A stretch of DNA of 64,000 nucleotides, from positions 516,602-580,601 of the forward strand of contig NZ_JXQD01000024.1 in assembly GCF_002100145.1 (NCBI RefSeq), written 5' to 3'. Each line of letters opens with the position of its first letter. Within the stretch, counting starts at the first letter, position 1. Shown piece by piece: positions 1 through 8,971 of the stretch. Position numbers and translations under genes: made by a program. Source of the stretch: Vibrio sp. qd031 (GTDB lineage: Bacteria > Pseudomonadota > Gammaproteobacteria > Enterobacterales > Vibrionaceae). Below the pieces are notes generated by a model, which did not search any database, was not told the origin of the DNA, and saw only the letters and a list, made by a program, of their open reading frames with translations.

Positions 1-426
1 ACTTCACTACCGTTACATCCGCGCGGGGCGCAAATGGGACGGTAGTGAGCGGGCTATACCGTGCGATTTGAGCGCCAGCTTAAATCTCATGGTAGAGCTT
101 GTGGGAAAAGCCCTTCTCCGTAGCTTCACTACCGTTACATCCGCGCGGGGCGCAAATGGGACGGTAGTGAGCGGGCTATACCGTGCGATTTGAGCGCCAG
201 CTTAAATCTCACGGTAGAGCTTGTGGGAAAAGCCCTTCTCCGCGAGATTCACTACCGTTACATCCGCGCGGGGCGCGAATGGGACGGTAGTGAACGGGCT
301 ATACCGTGCGATTTGAGCGCTAGCTTAAATCTCATGGTAGAGCTTATGGGAAAAGCCCTTCTCCGTAACTTCACTACCGTTACATCCGCGCGGGGCGCAA
401 ATGGGACGGTAGTGAGGTCGCTATAG
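1..426. repeat. Tandem array of 122-123 bp repeat units
   Basis: About 3.4 head-to-tail copies start at 3, 125, 248 and 370 (periods 122, 123, 122); the last copy decays near 416-426 and the array runs off the left edge. Each unit holds a perfect 10-bp inverted repeat, TCACTACCGT (4-13) against ACGGTAGTGA (39-48), around a GC-rich loop with the palindrome CCGCGCGG. A second imperfect 13-bp pair lies at 57-69 and 82-94. Copies differ at scattered bases only. Since 122 is not a multiple of three, the same DNA would be read in different frames in successive copies, so the array is unlikely to be coding. I do not recognise the family. Confidence 0.9.
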
Positions 427-449
427 GGAAAGTTTCATCCAAAAACAAC

Positions 450-472
450 AAAGCCTCCACAAGGGAGGCTTT
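450..472 (-). terminator. Intrinsic terminator after nagE
   Basis: Nine-base perfect stem AAAGCCTCC/GGAGGCTTT with a 5-nt loop. Read on the minus strand it is followed by a T-rich tract and lies 25 bp past the nagE stop. It separates nagE from the repeat array. Confidence 0.8.
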
Positions 473-496
473 AACCGCTTTATTGAAAAAGGATTG

Positions 497-1993
497 TTAT
501 GCTGGTAGCTCAACACCTGCTAGGTCAGCGTCCTGAGGAATCTTCTTCATCTCGCCTGCAATGATTTCTGCAAGTGGGCCAAGAATGATTTGAACGTTGT
601 TAGAGCCTAGCTTAACCACACCCATAGCGCCCAAGTCTTTTAGAACTTTTTCGCTAATCACGCTTGAATCTTTGAGCGTTAGGCGTAGTCGAGTGATACA
701 AGCGTCGATGTTGGTTACGTTGTCGTGACCACCTATCGCTTTAAGGTACTGCTTAGCAAGTTCAGCAGAGTTGCTTGAGCCAGCAACTTCATTAGTAGAC
801 GCTTCTTCATCTTCACGACCTGGTGTTTTAAGACCAAACTTAATGATAGCTGTGCGGAAGATGACGTAGTAAAGACCGAAGAACACGAAGCCTTGAACAA
901 TCAGCATGTACCATTTGTTTGCAAGTGGGTTTTTCGCCGAAAGAGCCATATCCACCAGACCGGCAGAGAAACCAAAGCCTGCTGTCCAGTTCATCATGTC
1001 TGCAAAGAACAGTGAGAAACCAGTAAGTGCTGCGTGCAAAACAAATAGTAATGGTGCTAGGAACATGAATGAGAATTCTAGAGGCTCCGTTACACCGGTG
1101 AAGAATGACGCAAAGCCAGCCGCAATCATGATAGATGCTACTTTAGCTTTGTTTTCTGGTTTTGCGGTGTGGTACATAGCAAGAGCCGCACCAGGAAGAC
1201 CAAACATCATTACAGGGAAGAAGCCTGCCATGTAACGGCCTGTTTCGCCTACAACGCCTACACCTGTTTCGATTGCATTTGGTGTCCACCAGTTGCCAAG
1301 GTCGTTAATGCCAGCCATGTCGAACCAGAACACAGAGTTTAGTGCGTGGTGAAGACCCACTGGGATCAGTAGACGGTTAAAGAAGCCATATAAACCAGAA
1401 CCTACTTCACCTAAGCCTACAATGCTTTCGCCAAAGTGAATCAGACCAGAGAAGATCATTGGCCATAGGTACATAAGAACAAATGACAGCACGATACCTG
1501 CAAAAGAGGTTAGGATAGGAACAAGTCGCTTCCCTGAGAAGAACGCAAGTGCCGTTGGCAACTCTACTTGGTAGTAGCGGTTATAAAGCTCAGCCGCAAC
1601 AATACCTGAAAGAATACCGATAAACTGGTTGTTCACTTTTGCAAATGCTAGCTTGCTTTCTGGGTCGTCAACCATAACAAGGCCGATTTGTTCCACAGCA
1701 CCAGGGCTGAGTAGCGTAGTGATAACCGTGAAGCAGACAAAACCGGCAAGCGCGGCCGCACCGTCTTTATCTTTAGACATACCGTAAGCCACACCAATGG
1801 CAAACAGAAGTGACATGTTGTCTATAATGGCTGAACCTGCTTTGATTAGGAAGGCGGCTAATGCGCTATTGCCCCCCCAACCGGTTGGGTCAATCCAATA
1901 ACCGATACCCATGAGTATCGCCGCTGCGGGTAGTGTGGCTACAGGCACCATTAGCGCCTTACCTACCTTTTGAAAGTATCCTAGAATGTTCAC
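497..1993 (-). CDS. nagE: PTS N-acetylglucosamine permease, EIICB
   Basis: Inner-membrane GlcNAc permease that phosphorylates the sugar during uptake. The 498 residues comprise a hydrophobic IIC domain (about 1-385), a polar linker and a IIB domain (about 415-490) whose phospho-accepting cysteine is Cys432 in NIDACITRLRL. No IIA domain follows, whereas E. coli NagE is a longer IICBA fusion. IIA function is therefore probably supplied by EIIA-Glc, whose gene crr is at 31.5 kb. The gene is divergent from nagA-nagC across a 447-bp regulatory region with candidate NagC operators. The GlcNAc call rests on the IIC sequence and on the nagA/nagC neighbours; glucose PtsG-like permeases are the nearest alternative. 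Confidence 0.93.
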   Translation of the reverse strand: MNILGYFQKVGKALMVPVATLPAAAILMGIGYWIDPTGWGGNSALAAFLIKAGSAIIDNMSLLFAIGVAYGMSKDKDGAAALAGFVCFTVITTLLSPGAVEQIGLVMVDDPESKLAFAKVNNQFIGILSGIVAAELYNRYYQVELPTALAFFSGKRLVPILTSFAGIVLSFVLMYLWPMIFSGLIHFGESIVGLGEVGSGLYGFFNRLLIPVGLHHALNSVFWFDMAGINDLGNWWTPNAIETGVGVVGETGRYMAGFFPVMMFGLPGAALAMYHTAKPENKAKVASIMIAAGFASFFTGVTEPLEFSFMFLAPLLFVLHAALTGFSLFFADMMNWTAGFGFSAGLVDMALSAKNPLANKWYMLIVQGFVFFGLYYVIFRTAIIKFGLKTPGREDEEASTNEVAGSSNSAELAKQYLKAIGGHDNVTNIDACITRLRLTLKDSSVISEKVLKDLGAMGVVKLGSNNVQIILGPLAEIIAGEMKKIPQDADLAGVELPA

Positions 1994-2081
1994 CGTGTGT
2001 TCCCCCCTATAGGAATTTATAATTCTTTCGTCGAGACTTAATTCGCCTCTACAATTTAGTCCTGTTCAGTGTAAGACTATA

Positions 2082-2098
2082 AATTCGCATCGCAAATT
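2082..2098. promoter_or_regulatory. Candidate NagC operator, nagE-proximal
   Basis: AATTCGC-ATC-GCAAATT is a near-palindrome (6 of 7 half-site bases pair) and closely resembles, from memory, the E. coli nagE operator. It lies 89 bp upstream of the nagE start. Its centre (2090) is about 94 bp from the centre of the second site, near nine helical turns, which suits a repression loop. Confidence 0.6.
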
Positions 2099-2112
2099 AA
2101 ATCCCCCAAAAT

Positions 2113-2130
2113 TGTGACAATTATCGCTCA
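2113..2130. promoter_or_regulatory. Possible CRP site between the NagC operators
   Basis: A perfect TGTGA half-site (2113-2117) is followed after 6 bp by a degenerate second half, TCGCT. It lies between the two candidate NagC operators, the same arrangement as in E. coli nagE-nagB. One half is weak, so this is tentative. Confidence 0.35.
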
Positions 2131-2175
2131 AAACCGCTCTATGGGCGTAGAAATGTTAGCCAGATCATAAAACTT

Positions 2176-2192
2176 ATTTTATAATGCAAATT
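2176..2192. promoter_or_regulatory. Candidate NagC operator, nagA-proximal
   Basis: ATTTTAT-AAT-GCAAATT carries the same right half-site (GCAAATT) as the site at 2082-2098 with an AT-rich left half. Another AATTTGC element follows at 2200-2206. The call is by resemblance and spacing. Confidence 0.45.
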
Positions 2193-2440
2193 AACGAGCA
2201 ATTTGCTTTATGATGAACGCAATAGAGTAACGTTTATTGGACCAAGCATAGACGTTCAGAATTGATTCGTCACGGTTGCCTGTAGCCTTTATGGCCTCAC
2301 AATAACGCGCTTTCTTTACTCACTAAATGAAGTGAGCAATTTATAGGCTAGAATCAATAATTCCAGGCAGTGACAACCTAATTACCGATGACACGCACTC
2401 CTTTTGAGTGTTAGATTGATTAAAATTTTTGGAGTGGCTC

Positions 2441-3577
2441 ATGTACGCACTGACTAACTGCATTATCTATACTGGCCGAGACGTTCTTAGGCAACACGCT
2501 GTGCTAATCAACAATGAACGTATTGACGCTATCGTCTCAGTGGATGAACTGCCATCAACCGTCGAACAAATCGATCTTGGTGGTGCGAATCTCACTGCCG
2601 GTTTTATCGATTTGCAACTAAACGGTTGTGGCGGAGTCATGCTGAATGACGAAATCAGCGCCCACACGATGAAAGTCATGCATGACACCAACTTAAAATC
2701 GGGCTGTACTAGTTTTCTTCCAACACTGATCACCTCGTCGGATACCGATATGCAAACCGCCATTGAAGCGGCTAAGCAGTTTCATTCCAAGTATCGTAAT
2801 CAGTCACTAGGATTGCACCTCGAAGGACCGTACTTGAATGTCGCCAAAAAAGGCATTCACCAAGAAGACCATATTCGACCTTCCGACAACGACATGATTG
2901 ACCTAATCTGCCAAAACAGTGATGTTATTTCAAAAGTGACGATGGCTCCAGAGCACAACGATCCCGCGCATATCCAAAAACTGAAGCAAGCGGGTATTGT
3001 CGTTTCTATTGGGCACAGTAACGCCACCTATCAGCAGGCCGTCGAGAGCTTTGACAACGGCATTACATTTGCCACTCACCTTTTCAATGCAATGACCCCA
3101 ATGACAGGGCGTGAACCTGGGATTGTAGGAGCGATATTCGACTCTCCAGAGGTTTATACAGGGATCATCGTTGACGGGTTCCATGTAGACTACGCCAATG
3201 TTCGCCTAGCACATAAACTGAAAGGAAATAAGCTGGTATTAGTGACCGACGCCACAGCTCCAGCAGGCGCAGAGATGGATCACTTTATTTTTGTAGGGAA
3301 GAAAGTATATTACCGTGATGGAAAATGTGTGGGTGAAGATGGTACATTAGGTGGTTCGGCACTTACCATGATTGAAGCTGTACAAAACAGCGTCGAACAT
3401 GCGGGTATCGCCCTTGATGAAGCGCTACGAATGGCCTCTCTCTACCCAGCACAAGCAATCGGCATGGATCACTCGCTAGGGCGCATTCGCTCTGGCCATG
3501 TGGCAAACTTAGCCATCTTTGATGCGCAGTTCAACGTTACCGCAACTGTCGTCAATGGAGAATACCACAAAGGATAA
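2441..3577 (+). CDS. nagA: N-acetylglucosamine-6-phosphate deacetylase
   Basis: Cytoplasmic amidohydrolase converting GlcNAc-6-P to GlcN-6-P and acetate, the step after NagE uptake. Visible motifs are HLEGPYLN (metal/active-site Glu), the histidines in [10 protein letters not shown] and THLFNAM, and the catalytic Asp in [10 protein letters not shown]. The start was set at ATG 2441 because GGAG (2431-2434) lies 6 nt before it; a TTG 12 nt upstream would overlap this ribosome site. The product is 378 residues, near the usual family length. It is followed after 2 bp by nagC, so the two are co-transcribed. No nagB deaminase gene is in the window. Confidence 0.95.
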   Translation: MYALTNCIIYTGRDVLRQHAVLINNERIDAIVSVDELPSTVEQIDLGGANLTAGFIDLQLNGCGGVMLNDEISAHTMKVMHDTNLKSGCTSFLPTLITSSDTDMQTAIEAAKQFHSKYRNQSLGLHLEGPYLNVAKKGIHQEDHIRPSDNDMIDLICQNSDVISKVTMAPEHNDPAHIQKLKQAGIVVSIGHSNATYQQAVESFDNGITFATHLFNAMTPMTGREPGIVGAIFDSPEVYTGIIVDGFHVDYANVRLAHKLKGNKLVLVTDATAPAGAEMDHFIFVGKKVYYRDGKCVGEDGTLGGSALTMIEAVQNSVEHAGIALDEALRMASLYPAQAIGMDHSLGRIRSGHVANLAIFDAQFNVTATVVNGEYHKG

Positions 3578-3579
3578 TT

Positions 3580-4794
3580 ATGATTGGCGGTCAAATTGGC
3601 AACGTAGACTTAGTAAAACAGATAAATGGTGCCGCAGTTTATAGGCTCATTGATCAACAAGGTCCCATTTCGCGTATTCAAGTCGCCGAAGTCAGTCAAC
3701 TCGCTCCAGCAAGCGTGACCAAAATTACTCGCCAACTGCTCGAAAAGGGGTTGATAAAAGAAGTAGCGCAGCAGGCGTCTACAGGAGGCCGACGTGCTAT
3801 TTCTCTCACTACCGAAGTCAACCCATTCCATTGTATTTGCATCAGTGTCGGTCGAGATTCGATCCACACCAGTCTGATTAACCTGGGTGGTGAAGTCTTG
3901 GTGCAGAAAGACCAAAGCTTTAGTTACCGAGATCAAGAGCAGCTAAAATCGCAACTGATTAACCATATTCGACTGTTTATCGCTCAGCAACAATCCAAGA
4001 TTGAGCAATTAGTGGCCATCGGCATTACTGTTCCTGGGCTGGTTGACCCTGAAAAAGGCGTGATTCACTACATGCCCAATACCGATATTGCTAACTATCC
4101 TATTGGCAGTTTAATCTCCGAAGAGTTTAATCTCCCTTGTTATATCGGTAACGAAGTGCGTGGCATGGCACTTGCTGAACATTACTTTGGCTCAACCAAA
4201 GACTGCTTAGACTCCATTTTCATTCGCGTACATAACGGGACTGGTTCAGGGATTATTGTCGGTGGACAAGTCTTTTTAGGCAGTAATCGAAATGTGGGTG
4301 AAATTGGCCATATCCAAGTCGATCCACTGGGCGAACAGTGCCAGTGTGGCAACTTTGGCTGCCTAGAAACTATCGCATCCAATCCATCAATTCTTAATAG
4401 GATCCAAGCTAGAATCTCACAAGGCTACGCATCCAGCCTGTCGACGTTATCTCCAATGACGATTGAGGATGTCTGCCAACACGCCTTGCAAGGTGATGAG
4501 TTGGCGCGTCAAAGCTTGGTTCAAGTGGGTGATCAGTTAGGCAAAGCGGTCGCTATCATGATCAACTTGTTTAACCCACAAAAAGTCGTGTTGGCCGGCG
4601 AAATTACCGAAGCCAAAGAACTACTCTTTCCTGCGATTGCACGCAATGTTCAAAGCCAATCTCTAAGCAGCTTTAATCAAGGGTTGCCTATCGAAGCGTC
4701 AACATTAAGCGATAAACACACCTACGCTGCGTTCGCTATTATTAAACGAGCAATGCTCAATGGCAGCTTGTTACAAAAAATCCTTGAAGATTAG
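3580..4794 (+). CDS. nagC: GlcNAc-responsive ROK-family repressor
   Basis: Transcriptional regulator of GlcNAc genes, inactivated in known members by GlcNAc-6-P. The 404 residues begin with a winged helix-turn-helix (about 15-75, with an RIQVAEVSQLAPASVTKI helix pair). A ROK sugar-kinase-like domain follows, with the zinc motif CQCGNFGCLE near residue 250. It starts 2 bp after nagA, so NagC probably autoregulates through the operators upstream of nagA. The length matches E. coli NagC (406). The paralogue Mlc is the main alternative; the position beside nagA favours NagC. Confidence 0.92.
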   Translation: MIGGQIGNVDLVKQINGAAVYRLIDQQGPISRIQVAEVSQLAPASVTKITRQLLEKGLIKEVAQQASTGGRRAISLTTEVNPFHCICISVGRDSIHTSLINLGGEVLVQKDQSFSYRDQEQLKSQLINHIRLFIAQQQSKIEQLVAIGITVPGLVDPEKGVIHYMPNTDIANYPIGSLISEEFNLPCYIGNEVRGMALAEHYFGSTKDCLDSIFIRVHNGTGSGIIVGGQVFLGSNRNVGEIGHIQVDPLGEQCQCGNFGCLETIASNPSILNRIQARISQGYASSLSTLSPMTIEDVCQHALQGDELARQSLVQVGDQLGKAVAIMINLFNPQKVVLAGEITEAKELLFPAIARNVQSQSLSSFNQGLPIEASTLSDKHTYAAFAIIKRAMLNGSLLQKILED

Positions 4795-4811
4795 CCTATT
4801 TCTCACTTACT

Positions 4812-4838
4812 GTAGCCCTCAAGGATAACTAGGGCTAC
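4812..4838 (+). terminator. Hairpin after nagC
   Basis: GTAGCCCT/AGGGCTAC, an 8-bp perfect stem 18 bp past the nagC stop. No T-run follows, so it is a weak or accessory terminator at best. Confidence 0.45.
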
Positions 4839-4883
4839 TAAACGCAACGTCGTTTGCCTTCCACATAAGAAATACGGTCTAAA

Positions 4884-6479
4884 ATGGAATTACTGTTTGT
4901 CACCTTCGCGTTTATCTCTGGACTGGTTGCTCAGAAATTAAAACTTCCACCTTTGGTGGGCTTTCTAGCTGCGGGCTTCATTCTTAGTATCAATGGCTTT
5001 GAAAGTAACGAATTGTTGGTGACGCTCGCAGACCTAGGGGTAACACTGCTGCTGTTTACCATTGGTCTAAAGCTCAATGTTCGCACCTTAACAAGAAAAG
5101 AGATCTGGCTAGGCTCAACCCTCCATAACCTTGCGGCCACGTTAGTGTTTGTTTTAGCACTCGGGGTTTTTAAGTTACTGGGCATCTCCTCGTTGGCTGA
5201 TTTAGGCATTAATCAACTGATATTACTTGGTTTTGCACTCTCATTTTCCAGTACCGTGTTTGCGATTAAAGCGTTACAAGATAACGGTGAAATGAACGCC
5301 ACATATGGCACCATGGCAATTGGTATCTTGATCATGCAAGATATTTTTGCGGTGGTTTTTCTCACTGCATCGACGGGCAAGTTCCCAGAGTGGTATGCCA
5401 TTTTCCTATTCGCGCTGCCCTTTGTACGCCCAGTGTTATATCGCTTGCTCGACTCCGTAGGTCACGGCGAAATGCTGGTATTGTTTGGTATGGTGGCTGC
5501 ACTGGTTTTCGGCGCTGCGCTGTTTGAACTGGTGGGCATGAAAGGCGATTTAGGCGCATTGGTAATGGGTATGCTGCTGGCGGGACACAGTAAAGCGTCC
5601 GAGCTATCCAAAACGTTGTTTAACCTTAAAGAATTGTTCCTCGTCTGCTTTTTCCTCAACATCGGTTTGTCAGAACAACCTACCACGACTGGGTTTATGC
5701 TGGCCATAGTATTCATGTTGCTATTGCCACTAAAGGGCATTTTATACTTCCTTATTATCAACGGATTTAAGTTCCGTGCTCGAACCTCTTTTTTAGCCTC
5801 ACTGACGCTATTTAACTACTCTGAATTTGGGCTCATTGTCGGCGGTTTGGCCTACAAAATGGGTTGGATGTCTGGCGAGATTTTAGTGGGCTTGGCAATC
5901 GCCGTCGCGCTATCGTTTGTGGTCTCGGCACCGCTCAATCGATTTGGTCATGCCTTATATCGCCGCAGTTCCAAGTGGCTTCGAGAGCATGCTGAAGACA
6001 AGCTGCATCATCAAGATCGTCCCATTCGACCAGGCAGCGCTCAAGTGCTTATCTTAGGAATGGGTCGAGTGGGTACTGGTGCCTATGATGAACTGACTAG
6101 CCGTCATGGTCCTATCTGTATGGGCGTAGAAATGCGTGAAGAGACCGCAGACCATCATCAGCGCCACAACCGAAACGTGATCACTGGCGATGCGACCGAC
6201 TCCGATTTTTGGGAACGCATCCTCGACACCGGTAAAGTGCAAATGGTGTTGCTTGCTATGCCGCATAACAAAGGTAACCAGATCGCACTCGATCAACTTC
6301 GCAGCCGCAACTACCAAGGTAAAATCGCTGCAATAGCCGAGTATCAAGATCAGGTCGACGGATTTATTGAGCAGGGTGTTGACGCGGCATTTGATATTTA
6401 TCGCGAAGCTGGCAGCGGTTTTGCAAAACACGTCTGCGAGCAGCTTACCCCACACTTTGAGCCGCCACCGCGACCATAA
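4884..6479 (+). CDS. CPA2 cation:proton antiporter with RCK (TrkA-N) domain
   Basis: Inner-membrane monovalent cation/H+ antiporter of the KefB/YbaL type. Residues 1 to about 370 form a Na_H_Exchanger domain of roughly 11-12 membrane segments. The cytoplasmic C-terminus (about 385-515) is a TrkA-N Rossmann domain starting at LILGMGRVGTGAYDEL, which binds nucleotide or thiol adducts in relatives. At 531 residues it lacks the extra TrkA-C region found in longer Kef proteins. It stands alone between nagC and asnB with its own terminator. Ion specificity (K+ or Na+) cannot be read from the sequence, and no KefG/KefF partner is nearby, so I give no symbol. Confidence 0.85.
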   Translation: MELLFVTFAFISGLVAQKLKLPPLVGFLAAGFILSINGFESNELLVTLADLGVTLLLFTIGLKLNVRTLTRKEIWLGSTLHNLAATLVFVLALGVFKLLGISSLADLGINQLILLGFALSFSSTVFAIKALQDNGEMNATYGTMAIGILIMQDIFAVVFLTASTGKFPEWYAIFLFALPFVRPVLYRLLDSVGHGEMLVLFGMVAALVFGAALFELVGMKGDLGALVMGMLLAGHSKASELSKTLFNLKELFLVCFFLNIGLSEQPTTTGFMLAIVFMLLLPLKGILYFLIINGFKFRARTSFLASLTLFNYSEFGLIVGGLAYKMGWMSGEILVGLAIAVALSFVVSAPLNRFGHALYRRSSKWLREHAEDKLHHQDRPIRPGSAQVLILGMGRVGTGAYDELTSRHGPICMGVEMREETADHHQRHNRNVITGDATDSDFWERILDTGKVQMVLLAMPHNKGNQIALDQLRSRNYQGKIAAIAEYQDQVDGFIEQGVDAAFDIYREAGSGFAKHVCEQLTPHFEPPPRP

Positions 6480-6503
6480 TAGCGACCAGAAACAGAGAAA
6501 TAT

Positions 6504-6536
6504 AAGGCATCATAGCATTACTGTTATTGGTGCCTT
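6504..6536 (+). terminator. Terminator after the antiporter gene
   Basis: AAGGCATCA/TGGTGCCTT, a 9-bp stem with one G-T pair and a 15-nt loop, followed by TTTTATTATG. Confidence 0.65.
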
Positions 6537-6731
6537 TTTATTATGTGATGCTTTTTTCGCCATCTTTTAACGAATCATCAGTATTTGGGTGTTTAATTAG
6601 AATATATCTAATCATGTACCGATTGATTGATGTTTTTTATTGATTAGGGTTGTTTTTTTTAATCAAAATGGCAAATTAGCCCTAACAGACAAGATAATAA
6701 TTAATTTTTTAAACAAGGATGAAGTTGCCCT

Positions 6732-8396
6732 ATGTGTTCAGTATTTGGGATTTTGGATATTAAGAGTGACGCAGCTGTATTGCGTCCCGTGGCACTAGAA
6801 ATGTCGAAGACACTTCGACACCGTGGTCCTGACTGGTCAGGGATCTATTCATCAGAGCGTGCCATTTTAGCGCACGAGCGTTTAGCCATCGTAGGCTTGA
6901 ACAGCGGTGCTCAACCTCTATACAGCCCAGATAAGAAGCTTATCCTTGCGGTGAACGGTGAAATCTACAACCATAAAGAAATCCGTGCGCGCTACGAAGA
7001 CAAATACGATTTTCAAACCGACTCTGACTGTGAAGTCATTCTAGCGCTGTATCAAGATATGGGTGAAGCGCTGCTTGAAGAGCTCAACGGTATTTTTGCG
7101 TTTATTCTTTACGATGAAGAAAAAGACACATACTTAGTTGGTCGTGACCACATCGGGATTATTCCGCTGTATCAAGGCTACGACGAACACGGTAACTACT
7201 ACGTCGCGTCAGAGATGAAGGCGCTGGTGCCGGTGGTTAAAACCGTCAGCGAATTCCCTCCTGGTAGCCACTATGGATCAGGCGATGCAGAGCCTGTTCG
7301 CTACTACATCCGCGACTGGAACGAGTATGCAGCTGTTCAAGGTAACACCACCAGCAAAGAAGAACTGACTCAAGCTCTAGAAGATGCGGTTAAACGTCAG
7401 CTAATGACCGATGTTCCTTACGGGGTTTTGCTATCCGGTGGACTTGACTCGTCTATCACATCAGCAGTGGCTAAAAAGTTTGCCGCAATGCGTATCGAAG
7501 ACGATGAAAAGTCGGCGGCATGGTGGCCACAGCTTCACTCCTTTGCCATCGGCCTAGAAGGTGCACCAGATCTAAAAGCGGCCCGTGAAGTTGCCGAACA
7601 GATTGGCACTGTCCACCACGAAATGACCTACACCATTCAAGAAGGTCTAGACGCCATTCGTGATGTGATTTACCACATTGAAACCTACGATGTCACCACC
7701 ATTCGCGCGTCTACACCCATGTTTCTATTGGGTCGTAAGATCAAAGCAATGGGCATCAAAATGGTATTGTCTGGTGAAGGTGCTGATGAAATATTTGGCG
7801 GCTACCTATACTTCCACAAAGCGCCAAACGCACAAGAGTTCCACGAGGAAACAGTACGCAAACTGCTGGCTCTAAACATGTTTGACTGTGCACGTGCTAA
7901 CAAGTCTTTGGCAGCATGGGGCGTAGAAGGCCGCGTACCATTCCTAGACAAAGAGTTTATCGACGTCGCCATGCGTCTAAACCCTGAAGATAAGATGTGT
8001 GGCAACGGTAAGATGGAGAAGCACATTTTACGTGAATGTTTCGAACACTACTTACCAGAAGCGATCGCATGGCGCCAAAAAGAGCAGTTCTCGGACGGTG
8101 TAGGCTATAGCTGGATTGATACACTTAAAGAAGTGGCGGAGCAAAAAGTGACTGACCAACAAATGGAAACCGCGCAATTTAGATTCCCATATAACACGCC
8201 AGCCACCAAAGAAGGTTACGTGTACCGTGAAATCTTTGAAGAACTCTTCCCATTGGCGTCTGCCGCAGAATGTGTCCCTGGCGGCCCTTCTGTAGCCTGT
8301 TCATCGGCTAAAGCCGTTGAGTGGGATGAGACGTTCAAAAACATGGTTGACCCATCAGGTCGCGCTGTACAGTCAGTACACAACGACTCTTACTAA
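6732..8396 (+). CDS. asnB: Asparagine synthase B, glutamine-hydrolysing
   Basis: Makes asparagine from aspartate, ATP and glutamine. The N-terminal class II glutamine amidotransferase domain starts MCSVFGILD, giving the catalytic cysteine at position 1 after Met removal. The synthetase half has the PP-loop SGGLDSSI (about 235-242). The length is 554 residues, as in E. coli AsnB. An AAGGATG ribosome site precedes the start. The 250-bp upstream region is very AT-rich with repeated TGATT elements, where its promoter must lie. It is monocistronic, ending at a strong terminator shared with convergent rfaH. Confidence 0.96.
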   Translation: MCSVFGILDIKSDAAVLRPVALEMSKTLRHRGPDWSGIYSSERAILAHERLAIVGLNSGAQPLYSPDKKLILAVNGEIYNHKEIRARYEDKYDFQTDSDCEVILALYQDMGEALLEELNGIFAFILYDEEKDTYLVGRDHIGIIPLYQGYDEHGNYYVASEMKALVPVVKTVSEFPPGSHYGSGDAEPVRYYIRDWNEYAAVQGNTTSKEELTQALEDAVKRQLMTDVPYGVLLSGGLDSSITSAVAKKFAAMRIEDDEKSAAWWPQLHSFAIGLEGAPDLKAAREVAEQIGTVHHEMTYTIQEGLDAIRDVIYHIETYDVTTIRASTPMFLLGRKIKAMGIKMVLSGEGADEIFGGYLYFHKAPNAQEFHEETVRKLLALNMFDCARANKSLAAWGVEGRVPFLDKEFIDVAMRLNPEDKMCGNGKMEKHILRECFEHYLPEAIAWRQKEQFSDGVGYSWIDTLKEVAEQKVTDQQMETAQFRFPYNTPATKEGYVYREIFEELFPLASAAECVPGGPSVACSSAKAVEWDETFKNMVDPSGRAVQSVHNDSY

Positions 8397-8406
8397 TAGA
8401 AAAACG

Positions 8407-8433
8407 AAAAGGGCCAATTAAATTGGCCCTTTT
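8407..8433. terminator. Bidirectional terminator between asnB and rfaH
   Basis: AAAAGGGCCAATT mirrored by AATTGGCCCTTTT, a 13-bp near-perfect palindrome with T-runs on both strands, between two convergent genes. Confidence 0.85.
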
Positions 8434-8476
8434 TAATGCTTGTCGTTCTGATGTCTTTGTTAGCCTTGCGACAGAG

Positions 8477-8971
8477 TCAAAGCTCTATGTCGCTATTTGG
8501 AACAGACAACTTCACCGGTTGACTGATCAAATTCAGCATTAGGTAGGAACGTTTCTCGCCATCTGCTTCATGATAGATCGCTTCTAGACCGCCAAACTGC
8601 CCTGAGGCTATACGCACTTTATCCCCTTTTTGAGGCAGTTCACTTTCTACTTCATCGGCATGATTCTGCTCATAGACGCGCATATCATCAATGATCTCCC
8701 ATGCGACTTCTTTAGGCGTACTGCCAAAGGAAACAAATTTCGACACGCCACGAGTGGACTGAACCGTCGTAAAGCTGGGGCCTTGCTCAAAATCGAAATG
8801 AACAAACAAGTACCCAGGAAACATCGGCTCATCGAGCCGCTGCATCTTACTTCTGACAATTTTTTCCACTTGCATCATGGGTTGATAACACCCCACACCT
8901 TGCCGCTCTAGGTGAGCCACCGCTCGCTTTATTTCTCCACGTTTGCAGTAGAGAAGATACCAACGTTTCAT
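8477..8971 (-). CDS. rfaH: Transcription antiterminator RfaH
   Basis: NusG paralogue recruited to RNA polymerase paused at ops elements. In relatives it promotes expression of long envelope operons (LPS, capsule, pili). The 164 residues comprise an N-terminal NGN domain starting [17 protein letters not shown] and a C-terminal KOW-type domain (about 110-164, [17 protein letters not shown]). It resembles E. coli RfaH along its whole length. Its ATG overlaps the hemH stop (ATGA), so the two are translationally coupled. No ops-bearing operon was found in this window, so its targets lie elsewhere. Confidence 0.93.
   Translation of the reverse strand: MKRWYLLYCKRGEIKRAVAHLERQGVGCYQPMMQVEKIVRSKMQRLDEPMFPGYLFVHFDFEQGPSFTTVQSTRGVSKFVSFGSTPKEVAWEIIDDMRVYEQNHADEVESELPQKGDKVRIASGQFGGLEAIYHEADGEKRSYLMLNLISQPVKLSVPNSDIEL

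Noticed and set aside
39..48. ops-like element (ACGGTAGTGA) near other RfaH evidence
   Set aside because: It is explained as one arm of the repeat's perfect inverted repeat and differs from the ops core GGCGGTAG; no envelope operon follows.
190..426. 78-codon open frame across the tandem repeats
   Set aside because: The same repeat DNA is read in two different frames within this one frame, so it is a by-product of the 122-bp period and not a gene.
1..426. attC/VCR array of a chromosomal integron
   Set aside because: The unit length is similar to VCRs, but there are no cassettes between copies and the terminal core-site sequences are not visible.
906..1235. 109-codon frame opposite nagE
   Set aside because: It is antisense to the membrane domain of nagE, with low-complexity composition typical of a shadow frame.
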